Notes: generated from the sequence alone by a model not told the origin. Counted from the first letter of the stretch, positions 9,111 to 19,390 are shown. The stretch: 64,000 bases of DNA from Bacillus bingmayongensis (GCF_000299035.1 NZ_JH921519.1:184089-248088); one strand, 5' to 3'. Made by a program: numbers and translations.

Positions 9111-9434
9111 TTACTTATGTTCTGCTAACCATTCTGATACTTTTTTGGCATCCTCACCTTGGATAAGTCCTGGTGCCATTGTACCGCGACCTTTTTTGAT
9201 AATATCTTCAATATCCGCCGCGTCGTATTTACCGCCTACTTTTCGTAAATCAGGTCCAGTTGCACCAGATAAATCGTTAGCATGACAACCTGCACAACTT
9301 TTTTTGAAAATCTGCTCTGCACTATCTGTACTTGCAGATTGATCAGAAGACTTGCTTTCTTCTTTCTTTCCGCATGCTCCTACAGTAAGAGCTAATGATG
9401 TTCCTAATGCAATAGCCAACAATTTTTTTTTCAC
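9111..9434 (-). CDS. cccB: Cytochrome c-551 lipoprotein CccB
   Basis: A 107-residue membrane-anchored cytochrome c. A lipoprotein signal ([11 protein letters not shown], lipid-accepting Cys at 21) is followed by a serine-rich linker and a single haem-binding CAGCH motif near residues 50-54. A methionine in GTMAPGL near 86 is the likely sixth ligand. B. subtilis CccB has the same size and also lies next to prfB. It carries electrons on the outer face of the membrane, probably to a terminal oxidase. The gene is preceded by a 600-base interval holding repeat DNA, so it is not directly coupled to prfB. Confidence 0.93.
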   Translation of the reverse strand: MKKKLLAIALGTSLALTVGACGKKEESKSSDQSASTDSAEQIFKKSCAGCHANDLSGATGPDLRKVGGKYDAADIEDIIKKGRGTMAPGLIQGEDAKKVSEWLAEHK

Positions 9435-9633
9435 TTATATCGCTCCCCATTGTTGATATCCTTCTTATTATCGATATAGCTATACTTTCACACAGCTCTC
9501 ACTTGCCATTATAATAATTTTCCCCTTCTAGAAAAACCAACCTTCATAGGATATTTTTCACAAAAGATATGGGAACCCTACTCATATAAAGCTTTCACCA
9601 ATTGTTTCAATTCTGTGAACAAATGTAAATTAC

Positions 9634-9800
9634 TATAAAGTGAAACTTTAATCAGTGGGGGTTTTTCTTCATCCCCCCGCTAATTATTAGCCCTCACCAA
9701 TCGGGCTTTTACAGGCAGCCCGCCTCCCACCTAACTTCTTTGCTCTTGCTGAATTTTGAGATGGTGGTCTCACTGTCCACAAATAGCGAGATGAAGATAC
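9634..9800. repeat. Dispersed repeat family A, copy 1 (long form)
   Basis: It begins with TAAAGTGAAACTTTAATCAG followed by a G-run, a C-run and ATTATTAGCCC. It then continues into a second block (CTTCTTTGCT, CTGAATTTTGAG, AATAGCGAGAT) shared with the copy at 51.17 kb. It occupies the cccB-prfB interval, which has no other gene. Confidence 0.8.
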
Positions 9801-9921
9801 TTTTTTTACAAAACAAAAAAGAAAAAAGCCTATCGGGTTTCCTTATCATTTATAGCTTACTTCTTATATTTTCTACTTTTTACAAAACAATATACGACCT
9901 TGTATCATAAAACCAAGCCAT

Positions 9922-9952
9922 CAAAAAGAGAAGTTGTCACCCAACTTCTCTT
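9922..9952 (-). terminator. Terminator downstream of prfB
   Basis: A 10-bp perfect stem (AGAGAAGTTG and complement) with a 5-nt loop and TTTTTGA on the minus strand. A second short hairpin (GCCAAC/GTTGGC) nearer the prfB stop has its T-run only on the plus strand. Confidence 0.75.
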
Positions 9953-10041
9953 CCTCCTTCTCTTCTCAATACAGACAAGGTATACCTCTTTATACCCTCT
10001 ATTTCCTCACCGATAGGCCAACAGTCCGTTGGCTTTTTTTC

Positions 10042-11143
10042 TTAAGAAATACGAGAGCGTAAATACGCATCAATAAATGGATCAATTTCCCCATCCATAA
10101 CCGCTTGTACATTACCAACTTCCGTATTTGTACGATGGTCTTTCACTAAAGAGTATGGATGGAATACGTAAGAACGAATTTGACTACCCCAGCCAATTTC
10201 TTTTTGTTCACCACGGATTTCAGCTAACTCTGCTTGCTGTTCTTCTAATTTCTTTTGATATAATTTCGCCTTTAACATTTTCATCGCATGTTCACGGTTT
10301 TTAATTTGTGAACGCTCTGATTGACATGTTACAACCGTATTCGTTGGAGTATGTGTAATACGAACTGCTGAATCCGTCGTATTAACGTGCTGTCCACCTG
10401 CACCACTTGCACGGTACGTATCTATTTTTAAATCTTCCGTACGTACTTCAATCTCGACATCATCATTAAATTCAGGTACAACTTCACAAGATACGAACGA
10501 TGTGTGACGACGACCTGAAGAATCGAACGGTGAAATACGTACAAGACGATGTACACCTTTCTCTGCTTTCAAGTAACCGTAAGCGTTATGACCTTTAATT
10601 AATAATGTTACACTTTTGATTCCAGCTTCATCGCCTGGTAAATAATCGACTGTATCTACTTTAAACCCGCGCTTTTCAGCCCAGCGTGTATACATACGTA
10701 ATAGCATAGAACCCCAGTCTTGTGATTCCGTTCCACCAGCACCTGGATGCAGCTCTAAAATCGCATTATTTTTATCATAAGGATCGCTTAGTAATAGCTG
10801 AAGCTCATACTCATTCATTTCTTTAATTAAAGATTTTACTTCAGATTCTAATTCCTCATGTAAATCCTCATCATATTCTTCTTTTAGCAGTTCATGTGTC
10901 ACTTCTAAATTTTCAAATGTTTCATCTAACTGACGAAACTTCCCAACCATTTCCTTTAACCCATTCGCTTCGTTAATTACTGTTTGCGCACCTTGTTGGT
11001 CATCCCAAAAACCTGCACCCATCATTGTTTCTTCTAACTCTGCAATGCGTTTTTCCTTTTCAGGTAGGTCAAAGAGACCCCCTAAAAGCCGCTAATCTCT
11101 TAGCCATTTTCTCTAATTCTTGCCTAATTTCCACTAATTCCAT
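10042..11143 (-). CDS. prfB: Peptide chain release factor 2, +1 programmed frameshift
   Basis: RF2, 366 residues once the frameshift is included. The first reading phase starts at an ATG ([20 protein letters not shown]) and meets an in-frame TGA at codon 25. Skipping one base gives [15 protein letters not shown] and then runs on through MMGAGFWDD to the end. The GGQ peptidyl-hydrolysis motif (SGAGGQHVN) and the SPF stop-codon recognition tripeptide (RISPFD) are both present. The main open frame alone would start at MMGAG and lack the first 39 residues. The gene follows secA in the same direction, as in B. subtilis. RF2 reads UGA and UAA, and the frameshift autoregulates its own level. Confidence 0.97.
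11069..11083 (-). promoter_or_regulatory. prfB +1 frameshift site
   Basis: On the minus strand the sequence is AGGGGG TCT CTT TGA C: a Shine-Dalgarno-like stimulator, the slippery CTT codon, and the RF2-specific TGA followed by C. This is the canonical bacterial RF2 autoregulatory site. Confidence 0.97.
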
Positions 11144-11307
11144 GCTCTTCACCTCTATGTAATTGCTTTCGATTTTATATAAAACAAGGGAAACTCCCTC
11201 CGCTTGTTACAGAGAGAGTTTGTTCCTTCTTATTATATGAATATTCCTGAAAATTTTCCATTTTGGAAGTGAAACTTTACTGGTTGAACAGTCGGTTCCA
11301 CTTTTCG

Positions 11308-13818
11308 TTATTTCCCAATACCACAGCAGTTTTTATATTTTTTACCACTGCCACATTTGCATAGGTCGTTACGTCCGATTTGGTCACCTTTTACGACTGG
11401 TTTCTTTTTCGCTTCTTCACCGTCATCTTTTGGATGAACCGCTTCACCTTGAGCTACTTCTTGGCGCTCTAAGTTTTGTTCGATTTCTGCCTTCATAATG
11501 TAACGAGAAATTTCTTCTTCAATGGCAGCAATCATTGATTCAAACATTGCGAATCCTTCCATTTGGTATTCACGAAGTGGGTCAATTTGACCGTAAGCAC
11601 GTAAATGAATACCTTCGCGAAGATGATCCATCGCATCGATATGATCCATCCATTTCGTATCTACAACGCGGAATACAACAACCTTTTCAAATTCACGCAT
11701 TTGTTCTTCAGGTAGAAGTTTTTCTCTCTCATCATAGCGCTCCATTAACTTCGCAATGATTGGTTCGCTCATTTCCTCTGGCGCAAGACGACGTAATTCC
11801 TCTTCTTTTACATCTCCTTCTTCAAGAAGGTTTGTATTTAAGTAGTCAATTAGACCTTTAATGTTCCAATCTTCTTCAATTTCCTCTTGTGTATGAAGGG
11901 CAACAGCACGTTCTACAGTAGATTTCATCATACCTTCGATAATGCCACGTAAGTTTTCAGATTCCATTACCTCTTGACGCTGTTTATAAATTACTTCACG
12001 TTGTTGACGAAGTACATCGTCATATTGCAGAAGTTGTTTACGTGCATCGTAGTTATTTCCTTCTACGCGTTTTTGTGCAGATTCTACAGCACGAGAAACC
12101 ATTTTACTTTCGATTGGTTGTGAATCATCCATACCAAGGCGATCCATCATTGCTTTCATATTATCAGAACCAAAGCGGCGCATTAGTTCATCTTCCATTG
12201 ATAAGTAAAACTGCGTTACACCAGGGTCTCCTTGACGACCAGAACGACCACGTAACTGATTATCAATACGACGGCTTTCATGACGTTCTGTACCGATAAC
12301 TGCTAGGCCACCAGCTTCTTTTACCCCTTCGCCCAGTTTAATGTCTGTACCACGACCAGCCATGTTTGTCGCAATCGTTACAGAACCTTTAAATCCTGCT
12401 TCTGTAATAATATCCGCTTCACGTGCATGGTTTTTCGCATTCAGGACATTATGACGTACACCTTTACGTGTTAACATGTTTGAAATAAGTTCAGATGTTT
12501 CAATTGCAACTGTACCAACAAGAACTGGTTGTCCTTTTTTATGGCGTTTTACAATATCCTCAACAACAGCATTGAACTTACCTTCCATCGTTTTAAAAAT
12601 TAAATCCGCACGGTCATCACGAACAATCGGTCTGTTTGTCGGGATTACAATAACATTCATATTATAAATGTTACGGAATTCCTCTTCTTCCGTTTTCGCA
12701 GTACCAGTCATACCTGATAATTTTTCGTACATACGGAAGTAGTTTTGGAACGTAATTGTCGCTAGCGTCATACTTTCATTTTGAATTTCTACGCCTTCTT
12801 TTGCTTCAATCGCTTGGTGTAAACCCTCGCTATAACGGCGACCTTTCATAAGGCGGCCAGTGAATTGGTCTACAATTACGATTTCGCCTTCTTGCACAAC
12901 ATAATCTGTATCACGGTGCATAACAACGTGTGCACGAAGTGCCTGATTAATATGGTGAAGAAGTGCAACATGTTTTAAATCGAATAAGTTTTCAATATGG
13001 AAAGCTTTCTCTGCCTTCGTAATCCCGTCTTCTGTTAACATGACATTTTTCGTTTTCACGTCAAATGAATAATCCTTCTCATTTTCTAACGTACGAACAA
13101 ATGCATTTGCAAACATATATAGCTCTGTTGATTTTTGTGCTTGTCCAGAAATGATAAGCGGTGTACGCGCTTCATCGACTAAGATGGAATCGACTTCATC
13201 AATAATCGCAAAATGAAGCGGGCGCTGAACGCGTTGCTCCTTATATAGCACCATGTTATCGCGCAAATAGTCAAAACCAAGCTCGTTGTTTGTACTATAT
13301 GTAATATCAGCAGCGTAAGCAGCTTGCTTTTCCTCACGTGACATACTATTTAAGTTAATTCCTACTGTTAAGCCAAGGAACTCATGTAGTTGTCCCATTT
13401 CACCCGCGTCACGCTGTGCTAAGTATTCATTGACTGTAACAACATGAACACCTTTACCTGTTAAAGCATTCAAATAAACCGGTAAAGTAGAAGTTAATGT
13501 TTTACCTTCCCCTGTTTTCATCTCCGAGATATTCCCTTCATGTAAGGCAATACCACCCATTAATTGCACAGGATAAGGGCGCATACCAAGAACGCGTGTC
13601 GCTGCTTCACGAACAACCGCAAAAGCCTCTGGTAATAGATCGTCTACTGTCTCGCCTTTTGTAAGACGCTCTTTAAATTCAATTGTTTTCCCTTTTAATT
13701 GCTCGTCAGTTAACGGTTGAATCGATGATTCTAACGATTCTATTTGATCCACAATTTTCTGCATACGTTTAATTTGGCGCTGGTTTACATCAAACACCTT
13801 TTTTAAAATACCGATCAT
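11308..13818 (-). CDS. secA: Preprotein translocase ATPase SecA
   Basis: An 836-residue SecA. It has the Walker [10 protein letters not shown] near residue 100, the DEAD-like [12 protein letters not shown] near 207, helicase motifs such as GRGTDIKLG and [12 protein letters not shown]-type arginine fingers, and a C-terminal zinc-binding [13 protein letters not shown] that contacts SecB-like partners and the membrane. Length equals B. subtilis SecA (841). SecA drives unfolded secretory proteins through SecYEG using ATP. It is an essential gene. prfB follows 165 bases later on the same strand. The ATG start is the family start ([10 protein letters not shown]). Confidence 0.98.
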   Translation of the reverse strand: MIGILKKVFDVNQRQIKRMQKIVDQIESLESSIQPLTDEQLKGKTIEFKERLTKGETVDDLLPEAFAVVREAATRVLGMRPYPVQLMGGIALHEGNISEMKTGEGKTLTSTLPVYLNALTGKGVHVVTVNEYLAQRDAGEMGQLHEFLGLTVGINLNSMSREEKQAAYAADITYSTNNELGFDYLRDNMVLYKEQRVQRPLHFAIIDEVDSILVDEARTPLIISGQAQKSTELYMFANAFVRTLENEKDYSFDVKTKNVMLTEDGITKAEKAFHIENLFDLKHVALLHHINQALRAHVVMHRDTDYVVQEGEIVIVDQFTGRLMKGRRYSEGLHQAIEAKEGVEIQNESMTLATITFQNYFRMYEKLSGMTGTAKTEEEEFRNIYNMNVIVIPTNRPIVRDDRADLIFKTMEGKFNAVVEDIVKRHKKGQPVLVGTVAIETSELISNMLTRKGVRHNVLNAKNHAREADIITEAGFKGSVTIATNMAGRGTDIKLGEGVKEAGGLAVIGTERHESRRIDNQLRGRSGRQGDPGVTQFYLSMEDELMRRFGSDNMKAMMDRLGMDDSQPIESKMVSRAVESAQKRVEGNNYDARKQLLQYDDVLRQQREVIYKQRQEVMESENLRGIIEGMMKSTVERAVALHTQEEIEEDWNIKGLIDYLNTNLLEEGDVKEEELRRLAPEEMSEPIIAKLMERYDEREKLLPEEQMREFEKVVVFRVVDTKWMDHIDAMDHLREGIHLRAYGQIDPLREYQMEGFAMFESMIAAIEEEISRYIMKAEIEQNLERQEVAQGEAVHPKDDGEEAKKKPVVKGDQIGRNDLCKCGSGKKYKNCCGIGK

Positions 13819-13829
13819 AGGAAATACGC

Positions 13830-14140
13830 TCCTCTTTTATTAAAATAAAACTTCCGATCGTGCTCTATATTACAGCTCACTAATCAGTCGTTATAAAACG
13901 CTAATTTATTTTCTGCTATTTTTTCTCCTAATTAAAAAACAAAAAAGTATAAACCTAATGATAATTGTAACACTTGTTTTATAGCTATGACAACAATCGA
14001 CCAAATGCATAGTCTAAATTAGCTGAAACTTTGATCAACAGGAGTTTTACTTTCTGTTCAATTATAAGATAGAGGTACCTCTTTCCCAAAATAACAGAGT
14101 GAAACATTAGGGAATTTCACATATTTCATCGGTCTACACA
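13830..14140. other. Intergenic region between secA and hpf, no gene seen
   Basis: An AT-rich interval holding the secA upstream region. A weak partial match to repeat family A (GAAACTTTGATCAACAGGAG) occurs near 14030. No open frame with a ribosome site is present. Confidence 0.5.
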
Positions 14141-14218
14141 TAAAATGAAACTTTAATCAGTAGGGGATTTTCTTCACCCCCACTGATTATTAGCCCTTAC
14201 GAATAGCAGGGTTAAACA
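14141..14218. repeat. Dispersed repeat family A, copy 2
   Basis: AAAATGAAACTTTAATCAGT, then G-run and C-run arms that can pair, and ATTATTAGCCC. It lies just beyond the hpf terminator. Confidence 0.75.
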
Positions 14219-14229
14219 CTTCATACATA

Positions 14230-14262
14230 TAAAAAAACGCAGCCTTTTACAGCTGCGTTTTC
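14230..14262 (-). terminator. Terminator downstream of hpf
   Basis: A 9-bp stem (AAACGCAGC/GCTGCGTTT) with an 8-nt loop and seven T residues on the minus strand, starting six bases after the stop codon. Confidence 0.85.
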
Positions 14263-14268
14263 TACTTA

Positions 14269-14811
14269 TTATTTTGTTTCAATTAATCCATATTTTCCAT
14301 CTTTACGGCCATATACAACATTAGTTTCATTTGTATCAGCATTTGTGAAGACGAAGAAGTTATGTCCTAACATATCCATTTGTAAAATGGCTTCTTCAAC
14401 GTCCATTGGCTTTAAATCAAATCGTTTTGTACGTACAAGTTCTAGTTCATCCTCTTTTACTTCTTCCAGAGTTGCCGCTGGTTCTGTAAGGATGAGTGCA
14501 GTTTTCGGAGAACCTTTTTCACGTAATTTACGATTTACTTTTGTTTTATGTTTACGAATTTGTCGCTCAATTTTATCAACTACTAAGTCAATTGCAGCGT
14601 ACATATCGCTATGAGTTTCTTCTGCACGAAGTAATAAATCTGTAAATGGAATTGTTACCTCGACACGTTGCTTGTCAGAGTATACTTTTAAATTAACTTT
14701 AATCTCTGGAAATGTATCAAAATAACGCTCTAATTTGCTAAGTTTTTTCTCTACATATTCCTTTAATGCTGGAGTTACTTCAATATTTTCACCACGAATG
14801 TTGAATTTCAT
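14269..14811 (-). CDS. hpf: Ribosome hibernation promoting factor, long form
   Basis: A 180-residue long-type HPF. The N-terminal S30AE/RaiA domain (MKFNIRGENIEVTP to about residue 105) binds the decoding region of the 30S subunit. A C-terminal domain (about 125-180, with RFDLKPMDVEEAILQMDML) makes two 70S ribosomes dimerise into inactive 100S particles. In B. subtilis (YvyD) it is induced by sigma-B and sigma-H. Possible sigma-H-like elements lie upstream here. The gene is monocistronic, with a clear terminator and an AAAGGAGGAATT ribosome site. Confidence 0.95.
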   Translation of the reverse strand: MKFNIRGENIEVTPALKEYVEKKLSKLERYFDTFPEIKVNLKVYSDKQRVEVTIPFTDLLLRAEETHSDMYAAIDLVVDKIERQIRKHKTKVNRKLREKGSPKTALILTEPAATLEEVKEDELELVRTKRFDLKPMDVEEAILQMDMLGHNFFVFTNADTNETNVVYGRKDGKYGLIETK

Positions 14812-14843
14812 AGATGAATTCCTCCTTTCAAGCCTATGTATAC

Positions 14844-14872
14844 AATTTCGACACTGGCTTAAAAACTCCTGC
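14844..14872 (-). promoter_or_regulatory. Possible sigma-H promoter of hpf
   Basis: On the minus strand GCAGGAGTT and, a short spacer later, GTCGAAATT resemble the sigma-H -35 (RNAGGAWWW) and -10 (RNNGAATWW) boxes. One mismatch in the -10 core makes this tentative. The position, 33 bases or more before the ATG, is right. Confidence 0.35.
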
Positions 14873-15042
14873 TAACTTTTAAAAAAGTTAGCGAAATTGA
14901 AATTTTTTATCGTTTTTTGCTGAAAAGAAAAGATGCATCGTTTCTATTTACATTTTACCCTATTTACATCGTAAATAACGAATATAAGTATGGACAATTC
15001 GTTACAGAAAAGAAACAACTTTTTGACAACTCTTTCTTAATA

Positions 15043-15073
15043 ATAAAAACCCCTGTATAAGCACAAGGGTTTC
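15043..15073 (-). terminator. Probable terminator downstream of repeat and cspC
   Basis: AAACCCTTGTG and ACAGGGGTTT pair imperfectly and are followed by TTTTTATTATT on the minus strand. Confidence 0.5.
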
Positions 15074-15077
15074 AAAC

Positions 15078-15272
15078 TATATAAATCCATTTTGATTTTT
15101 CAACATACAAGTCGTTGCTATGAAGAACAAAAGGCGACTTACTCTCACTTTCTCTCTTTGTTTTCACTTCGCACGGAGCTGTAAAAGGATCTAATTGCTT
15201 CTATGCATAGGCGGATGCTCTCTCCCACCTAAAAAGAAAGGTTTAATATCGGTTCAATTTGTATTTATATAT
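15078..15272. repeat. Dispersed repeat family B, copy 1
   Basis: About 195 bases beginning TATATAAATCCATTTTGATT and ending GTATTTATATA, so that the ends form inverted repeats. It has an internal CTCTCCCACCTAAAAAG block and GAAGAACA near the start. Three further copies lie in the window. Size and TTTAT-type ends recall the B. cereus group element bcr1, from memory. It fills most of the hpf-cspC interval. Confidence 0.75.
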
Positions 15273-15324
15273 AACGTTGCCACAACCGCAGCTCTATGTT
15301 TCTCACAAAACTATTCATTCACAA

Positions 15325-15522
15325 TTATAATTTCACAACATTCGCTGCTTGTGGTCCACGCGCACCATCTACAATGTCAAATTCGACTTTTTGTCCCTCT
15401 TCTAACGACTTATATCCATCCTGTTGAATTGCAGAAAAATGAACAAAAACATCCTCACCATCTTCACGCTCGATAAACCCAAATCCTTTTTCTGCATTAA
15501 ACCATTTCACTCTTCCTTGCAT
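15325..15522 (-). CDS. cspC: Cold-shock protein CspC
   Basis: A 65-residue single cold-shock domain. RNP1 (KGFGFI, residues 13-18) and RNP2 (VFVHF, 26-30) are intact. The family keeps RNA single-stranded and acts as an RNA chaperone at low temperature and in stationary phase. The sequence agrees with the B. cereus paralogue I recall as CspC ([16 protein letters not shown], with GYKSLEEG). Other csp paralogues differ by N-terminal residues, so the paralogue label is less certain than the family. The ATG has a GGGAATGGAAC site upstream, which is weak. The 3' side is the repeat-filled interval. Confidence 0.9.
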   Translation of the reverse strand: MQGRVKWFNAEKGFGFIEREDGEDVFVHFSAIQQDGYKSLEEGQKVEFDIVDGARGPQAANVVKL

Positions 15523-15544
15523 GTTCGTTCCATTCCCTTCACTC

Positions 15545-15567
15545 TAAAAATAAGGGCATTTGCCCCA
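15545..15567 (-). terminator. Terminator downstream of comFC
   Basis: A short GC-rich hairpin (GGGGCAAATGCCC) followed by TTATTTTT on the minus strand. Confidence 0.6.
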
Positions 15568-15649
15568 TAATTTGACTATAACGAATGACAACATATCAAG
15601 TCAAAGAAGTTTTGTCGTCTTTTTATTGTATCTTTCGACATGTATAATA

Positions 15650-16354
15650 TTACCCGCGACAAAGAGTAAGACTAGAAACGATTTGAGCACCTGCATCATA
15701 CAAACACTCTGCAACTTGTCTAACCGTAATCCCTGTCGTATATACATCATCAACGAGCAAAATATGCTGCCCAGCAAACGTTTCTTCCTTTCGAAAGTAA
15801 AAGGGATTCTCTACTGAAAGCCTCTCTATACGTTTCTTTTTACTTTGCTTTTCCGTATCTTTTCTCCTGAAAGATGTTTGTAGAACACTGCGTGGTAAAC
15901 AAGATGCTAACAATTCTGCTTGATTAAAACCACGCTCATATTCTCGCTCCTTACTAAGTGGAATTGGAATAACCGCTTGACAATCTGAAAAATACTTGTG
16001 AAATACAGCTATAAAGTTCGCACGAAAAACTTGAACAAGCTCAGCATCCCCTCGAAATTTAAACCGAGCTAACACTTCCCTCATCCAATTATTATAGACG
16101 TACACAGATCGATTTTTTATAGGTAGAAACTTCATCTCTTCCTTCCACCTCACACAATCTTTGCAAAAGTTACCTTCTCTATACTCCTCTGCAAGAGACG
16201 CAAAAGGCCTGCCGCAATCCTCACAAATTTCTCCTATAATATAGGAAAGTTTTCGTTCACAGCTCTCACATATACACCGCCTGTCAGACTGAATAAAAAA
16301 AGAATACCAGGTAATGTTCTCTGAAATAGAATCATCACAAAGTAAACAATGCAT
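15650..16354 (-). CDS. comFC: Late competence protein ComFC (phosphoribosyltransferase fold)
   Basis: A 234-residue ComFC. It has an N-terminal zinc cluster from four CxxC pairs (CLLC, CESC, CEDC, CKDC, residues 4-75) and a C-terminal phosphoribosyltransferase domain with the PRPP loop ILLVDDVYTTGIT near residue 196. ComFC is needed for DNA uptake in transformable bacteria and pairs with ComFA at the inner face of the membrane. The start codon overlaps the comFA stop (TAATG), which means translational coupling. A final LTLCRG is the normal ComFC tail. There is no sign of decay. Confidence 0.93.
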   Translation of the reverse strand: MHCLLCDDSISENITWYSFFIQSDRRCICESCERKLSYIIGEICEDCGRPFASLAEEYREGNFCKDCVRWKEEMKFLPIKNRSVYVYNNWMREVLARFKFRGDAELVQVFRANFIAVFHKYFSDCQAVIPIPLSKEREYERGFNQAELLASCLPRSVLQTSFRRKDTEKQSKKKRIERLSVENPFYFRKEETFAGQHILLVDDVYTTGITVRQVAECLYDAGAQIVSSLTLCRG

Positions 16355-17700
16355 TAATCTATCAACCCTTCTTGCTTTGCTCTTTTATTCATAGATTGAA
16401 TATGCTTTTTCGCGCGTATCATTGCTTCTGTTTTTCCATAATGGAAATAAAAAATATCACCTTCTGGTTTACGATGACTTCTGCCGGCCCTGCCAGCAAT
16501 TTGTACAAGTGCACTTTCCGAAAAAATAACCTCTTCCGCCCCTAACACAGCGACTTGCAAATTTTCTAGCGTCACGCCGCGCTCCAAAATCGTTGTGGTT
16601 ACCAATAGTGGAATTTTTCCTTTTCGAAAAGCAGCCACTTTTTCTTTTCGATTTGGATCCTCCGCATGAACACCTTCAATTCGATTATCTAATTCTTTTA
16701 GCAATACACTTACTTCATCAATATAGCGCACATGGGGAACAAATAGAAAAATAGGAGATTGTTTGAGAAGATGATACTTTAGCCATTCAAAAACAACATG
16801 GGGAATTTTTTTACGCCCTAGTGCCTTTTTCCAATTGCCGCACCACCGGAACCTTGGGACCGGTAAAGGGTGACGATGATAACGCCCTGAAATGATTACA
16901 CCTTTTTGTTTTCCACTCCATAACTCACGTTTCCATGTTTCTGCCGGAGTTGCAGTTAAATAAATTTGTGCCGCATTATCTTTACTCGCCTGCTCTACTG
17001 CATAATGCAGCATCTTGTCCATTGCATACGGAAAGGCATCAATTTCATCCACAATCATGACATCAAATGCTCTATAATAACGAAGCAACTGGTGCGTTGT
17101 GGACACGATGAGTCTTGCTTCCTTTTCACGGTCCAAACTACCACCGTATAGCGCAGCAATCGGTACATCTGGAAAAACAGTTTGTAAACGAGGCGTTAGC
17201 TCTAACACTACATCGGTCCGCGGCGTTGCAATACAAACCCGCTCTCCTTTTTCGAGTGCCTCTTCAATACCATTAAAAAGCATTTCTGTCTTACCAGCTC
17301 CGCATACTGCCCATATAAAAAATGATTCTTTTCGTCGCACCGCTTCCGTTACACCACTTGCTGCCATTTCCTGTCCAGACGATAACTTCCCATTCCACCG
17401 TAGAGGACGCGAAAATGACTTCCTTTCTACAGCACCGATTCCCCGAACAATGACTGTACATTCTCCCACTCTCCCCATCGTGATGCATTTTCGGCAATAC
17501 GTACACATTTGGTTGCATCGTTTACATGAGAATGCAGCAAATAACCGTTGCTCTATATTTCCACAGCGCTGGCATACATAGCGTGAAGATTTCTTGATTA
17601 CACCTTTTACTAAAGAAATATCTCCTCGTTTTTCTAAAAACTCCAGTTCATCCTTTGATAACGAAAGTTCTTCTAGTAGCATTTGCCTTCCTGCTAGCAT
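16354..17700 (-). CDS. comFA: Competence DNA-uptake helicase ComFA
   Basis: A 448-residue DEAD-like helicase that helps pull single-stranded DNA through ComEC. It has an N-terminal zinc finger (CQRCG, CKRC, CRKC, about residues 43-75), Walker A CGAGKTEM near 132, a DEID box (VDEIDAFP) near 220 and motif VI (QIAGRAGR). The ATG at MLAGRQ is chosen because a run of nine G residues just upstream is a plausible ribosome site. A longer reading to 17808 runs into the terminator hairpin of the next gene and is rejected. The homopolymeric G tract is unusual as a ribosome site. comFB is absent and comFC follows directly. Confidence 0.93.
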   Translation of the reverse strand: MLAGRQMLLEELSLSKDELEFLEKRGDISLVKGVIKKSSRYVCQRCGNIEQRLFAAFSCKRCNQMCTYCRKCITMGRVGECTVIVRGIGAVERKSFSRPLRWNGKLSSGQEMAASGVTEAVRRKESFFIWAVCGAGKTEMLFNGIEEALEKGERVCIATPRTDVVLELTPRLQTVFPDVPIAALYGGSLDREKEARLIVSTTHQLLRYYRAFDVMIVDEIDAFPYAMDKMLHYAVEQASKDNAAQIYLTATPAETWKRELWSGKQKGVIISGRYHRHPLPVPRFRWCGNWKKALGRKKIPHVVFEWLKYHLLKQSPIFLFVPHVRYIDEVSVLLKELDNRIEGVHAEDPNRKEKVAAFRKGKIPLLVTTTILERGVTLENLQVAVLGAEEVIFSESALVQIAGRAGRSHRKPEGDIFYFHYGKTEAMIRAKKHIQSMNKRAKQEGLID

Positions 17701-17756
17701 AGTAACCCCCCCCCTAGACTTACTATAAGACTTTCTCTCTATCTCGTAAAAACTCA

Positions 17757-17800
17757 AAAAAGCCGATAACCTACTTTTAAAATAGTAAGCTATCGACTTT
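17757..17800 (-). terminator. Terminator downstream of the NlpC/P60 gene
   Basis: On the minus strand GTCGATAGCTTACT pairs with AGTAGGTTATCGGC around an AT-rich loop and is followed by six T residues. Confidence 0.85.
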
Positions 17801-17828
17801 ATACACATGTTTTATAGAGTTAAAAATC

Positions 17829-19172
17829 TTATAATCTACCGTAACCTAAGAAATGAGCTTGGTTATAACTGCTACTTAAGCTAGAGTATGCAATACCTTT
17901 GTCACCAGCGTGAATCATTTGTCCATTACCAACGTAAATACCGATATGAGATGGACCTGCTTTATATGTGTTTTGGAAGAATACTAAGTCACCAGGTTGT
18001 GGGCTACTTACTTTAGAAACTGAGTTCCAGTAACCAGCAACATCTTGACGACCTACACCATAAATGTAAGAAATGAAACCACTGCAGTCAAAACCGCCGT
18101 TTGATGGAGATGCACTTCCCCAAACATATGGCATACCAAGATATTTTTGTGCTTTACCGATTACGCCACCTGCATTTCCACTTGGCGCTGGCTCATCTTG
18201 TTTTGGTTGCTCTTTTTTAGGCTCTTCTTTTTTAGGCTCTTCTTTCTTAGGCTCTTCTGCTTTAGGCTCTTCTTTCTTAGACTCTTCTGCTTTAGGCTCT
18301 TCTTTTTTTGCTGGTGCAACTGCTTCTTTTGTAGCTTCTTGTGCTGGCGCTGCTTGAGCTGCTTGTTGTTTCTGTGCCTCTTCTGCTTGTTTCTTCGCAG
18401 CTGCTTCTTGTGCCGCTTTTTCTTGTGCTTCTTGTTCAGCTATACGTTGTAATTGTAACGCTTGCAGCTCAAGCTCTTTTAATTGATCTTCTGTGCTTGT
18501 CATGCTGTTTACAACTGTATCCATTTTACCGCTTAAATCAGTTACTGCTTCTTGTTTTTTCGCTTTTTCAGCGTCAAGTTCTTGCTTTGCAGTTTCGATT
18601 TTTGCCTGTGCTTCTTTTAATTCTTTTTGTTTTTCTTTTACCGTTTCAACATCTTTTTTCACAGTTGCTTGATCTTCTTGTTGTGTTTTCATGATATCTT
18701 CATCAGATTCAAGAATTTTAGAAACAGAAGTTAAACGATCTACTAAATCAGCAATGTTTTTAGAGTTTACAACAACTTCTGTTACAACGTTTGTATTTGG
18801 TTGCTCTTGAAGCGCTACTAAACGTTTTCTTAATAAATCTTCACGTTTTGCAATTTTTGTTTGTAAATCTGCGATGTTTTGATTTTTCTTCTCGATTAAC
18901 GCCTGTGTTTCTTCAACTTGTTTTGTTGTTTCATCAAGCTTTGCTGCATTTTCTTGAACAGACTTATCTAAACCTTCAACCGTTTTATTTAAGTCATTCA
19001 TTTGTTTTTGAAGCTCATCACGTTCTTGTTGTTGTTTATGTAAAGTGTCATTTTGTGCGTTAATTTCTGTTTTTACGTCCTCAATCTTTTCCGCAAATAC
19101 ATTTGGTGTTACTACTGAAAACATCATAAATCCTGCAGCCAATGCGCAAGACGCCATTTTTAGCTTTTTCAT
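17829..19172 (-). CDS. Secreted NlpC/P60 endopeptidase with coiled coil (CwlO-like)
   Basis: A 447-residue exported wall hydrolase. A signal peptide (cleavage near VFA-EK, residue 28) precedes a long coiled coil (about 30-260). A low-complexity linker with repeated KKEEPKAEE units (about 270-325) follows. The C-terminal NlpC/P60 domain (about 335-447) carries the catalytic Cys in FDCSGFIS and the His in SHIGIYVG. The order is that of B. subtilis CwlO, a D,L-endopeptidase acting on peptide stems whose coiled coil responds to FtsEX. The locus differs from B. subtilis yvcE, so orthology is unproven. PcsB-like activity is the alternative label. Confidence 0.88.
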   Translation of the reverse strand: MKKLKMASCALAAGFMMFSVVTPNVFAEKIEDVKTEINAQNDTLHKQQQERDELQKQMNDLNKTVEGLDKSVQENAAKLDETTKQVEETQALIEKKNQNIADLQTKIAKREDLLRKRLVALQEQPNTNVVTEVVVNSKNIADLVDRLTSVSKILESDEDIMKTQQEDQATVKKDVETVKEKQKELKEAQAKIETAKQELDAEKAKKQEAVTDLSGKMDTVVNSMTSTEDQLKELELQALQLQRIAEQEAQEKAAQEAAAKKQAEEAQKQQAAQAAPAQEATKEAVAPAKKEEPKAEESKKEEPKAEEPKKEEPKKEEPKKEQPKQDEPAPSGNAGGVIGKAQKYLGMPYVWGSASPSNGGFDCSGFISYIYGVGRQDVAGYWNSVSKVSSPQPGDLVFFQNTYKAGPSHIGIYVGNGQMIHAGDKGIAYSSLSSSYNQAHFLGYGRL

Positions 19173-19390
19173 TTTGTTTTTTACACCGCTTTCTTTTTTT
19201 CTTTTCCGTATTTAATCTATTAAAATTTATACCATATTTCGGGAGATATTTTATCGATGTTACGCTTTTGTAAAATAAATGTAATATTACGTTTGTAATT
19301 TCCTGCCATTATTCTTCTAATCCTGTATTTTCTTGTAGAATCTTAAAAAAATCACACTATTTATTTTTACAATTGTCATACACTTGTTAT

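Noticed and set aside
10005-10040. GCCAAC/GTTGGC hairpin after prfB as its terminator
   Set aside because: The T-run lies only on the plus strand; the hairpin at 9922-9952 has the right polarity for prfB.
15195-15476. 93-codon plus-strand frame upstream of and across cspC
   Set aside because: It starts in repeat family B and runs antisense through cspC; no ribosome site.
18195-18310. Short tandem repeats that look array-like
   Set aside because: They encode the KKEEPKAEE-type linker of the NlpC/P60 protein in frame; no CRISPR-type repeat-spacer pattern.
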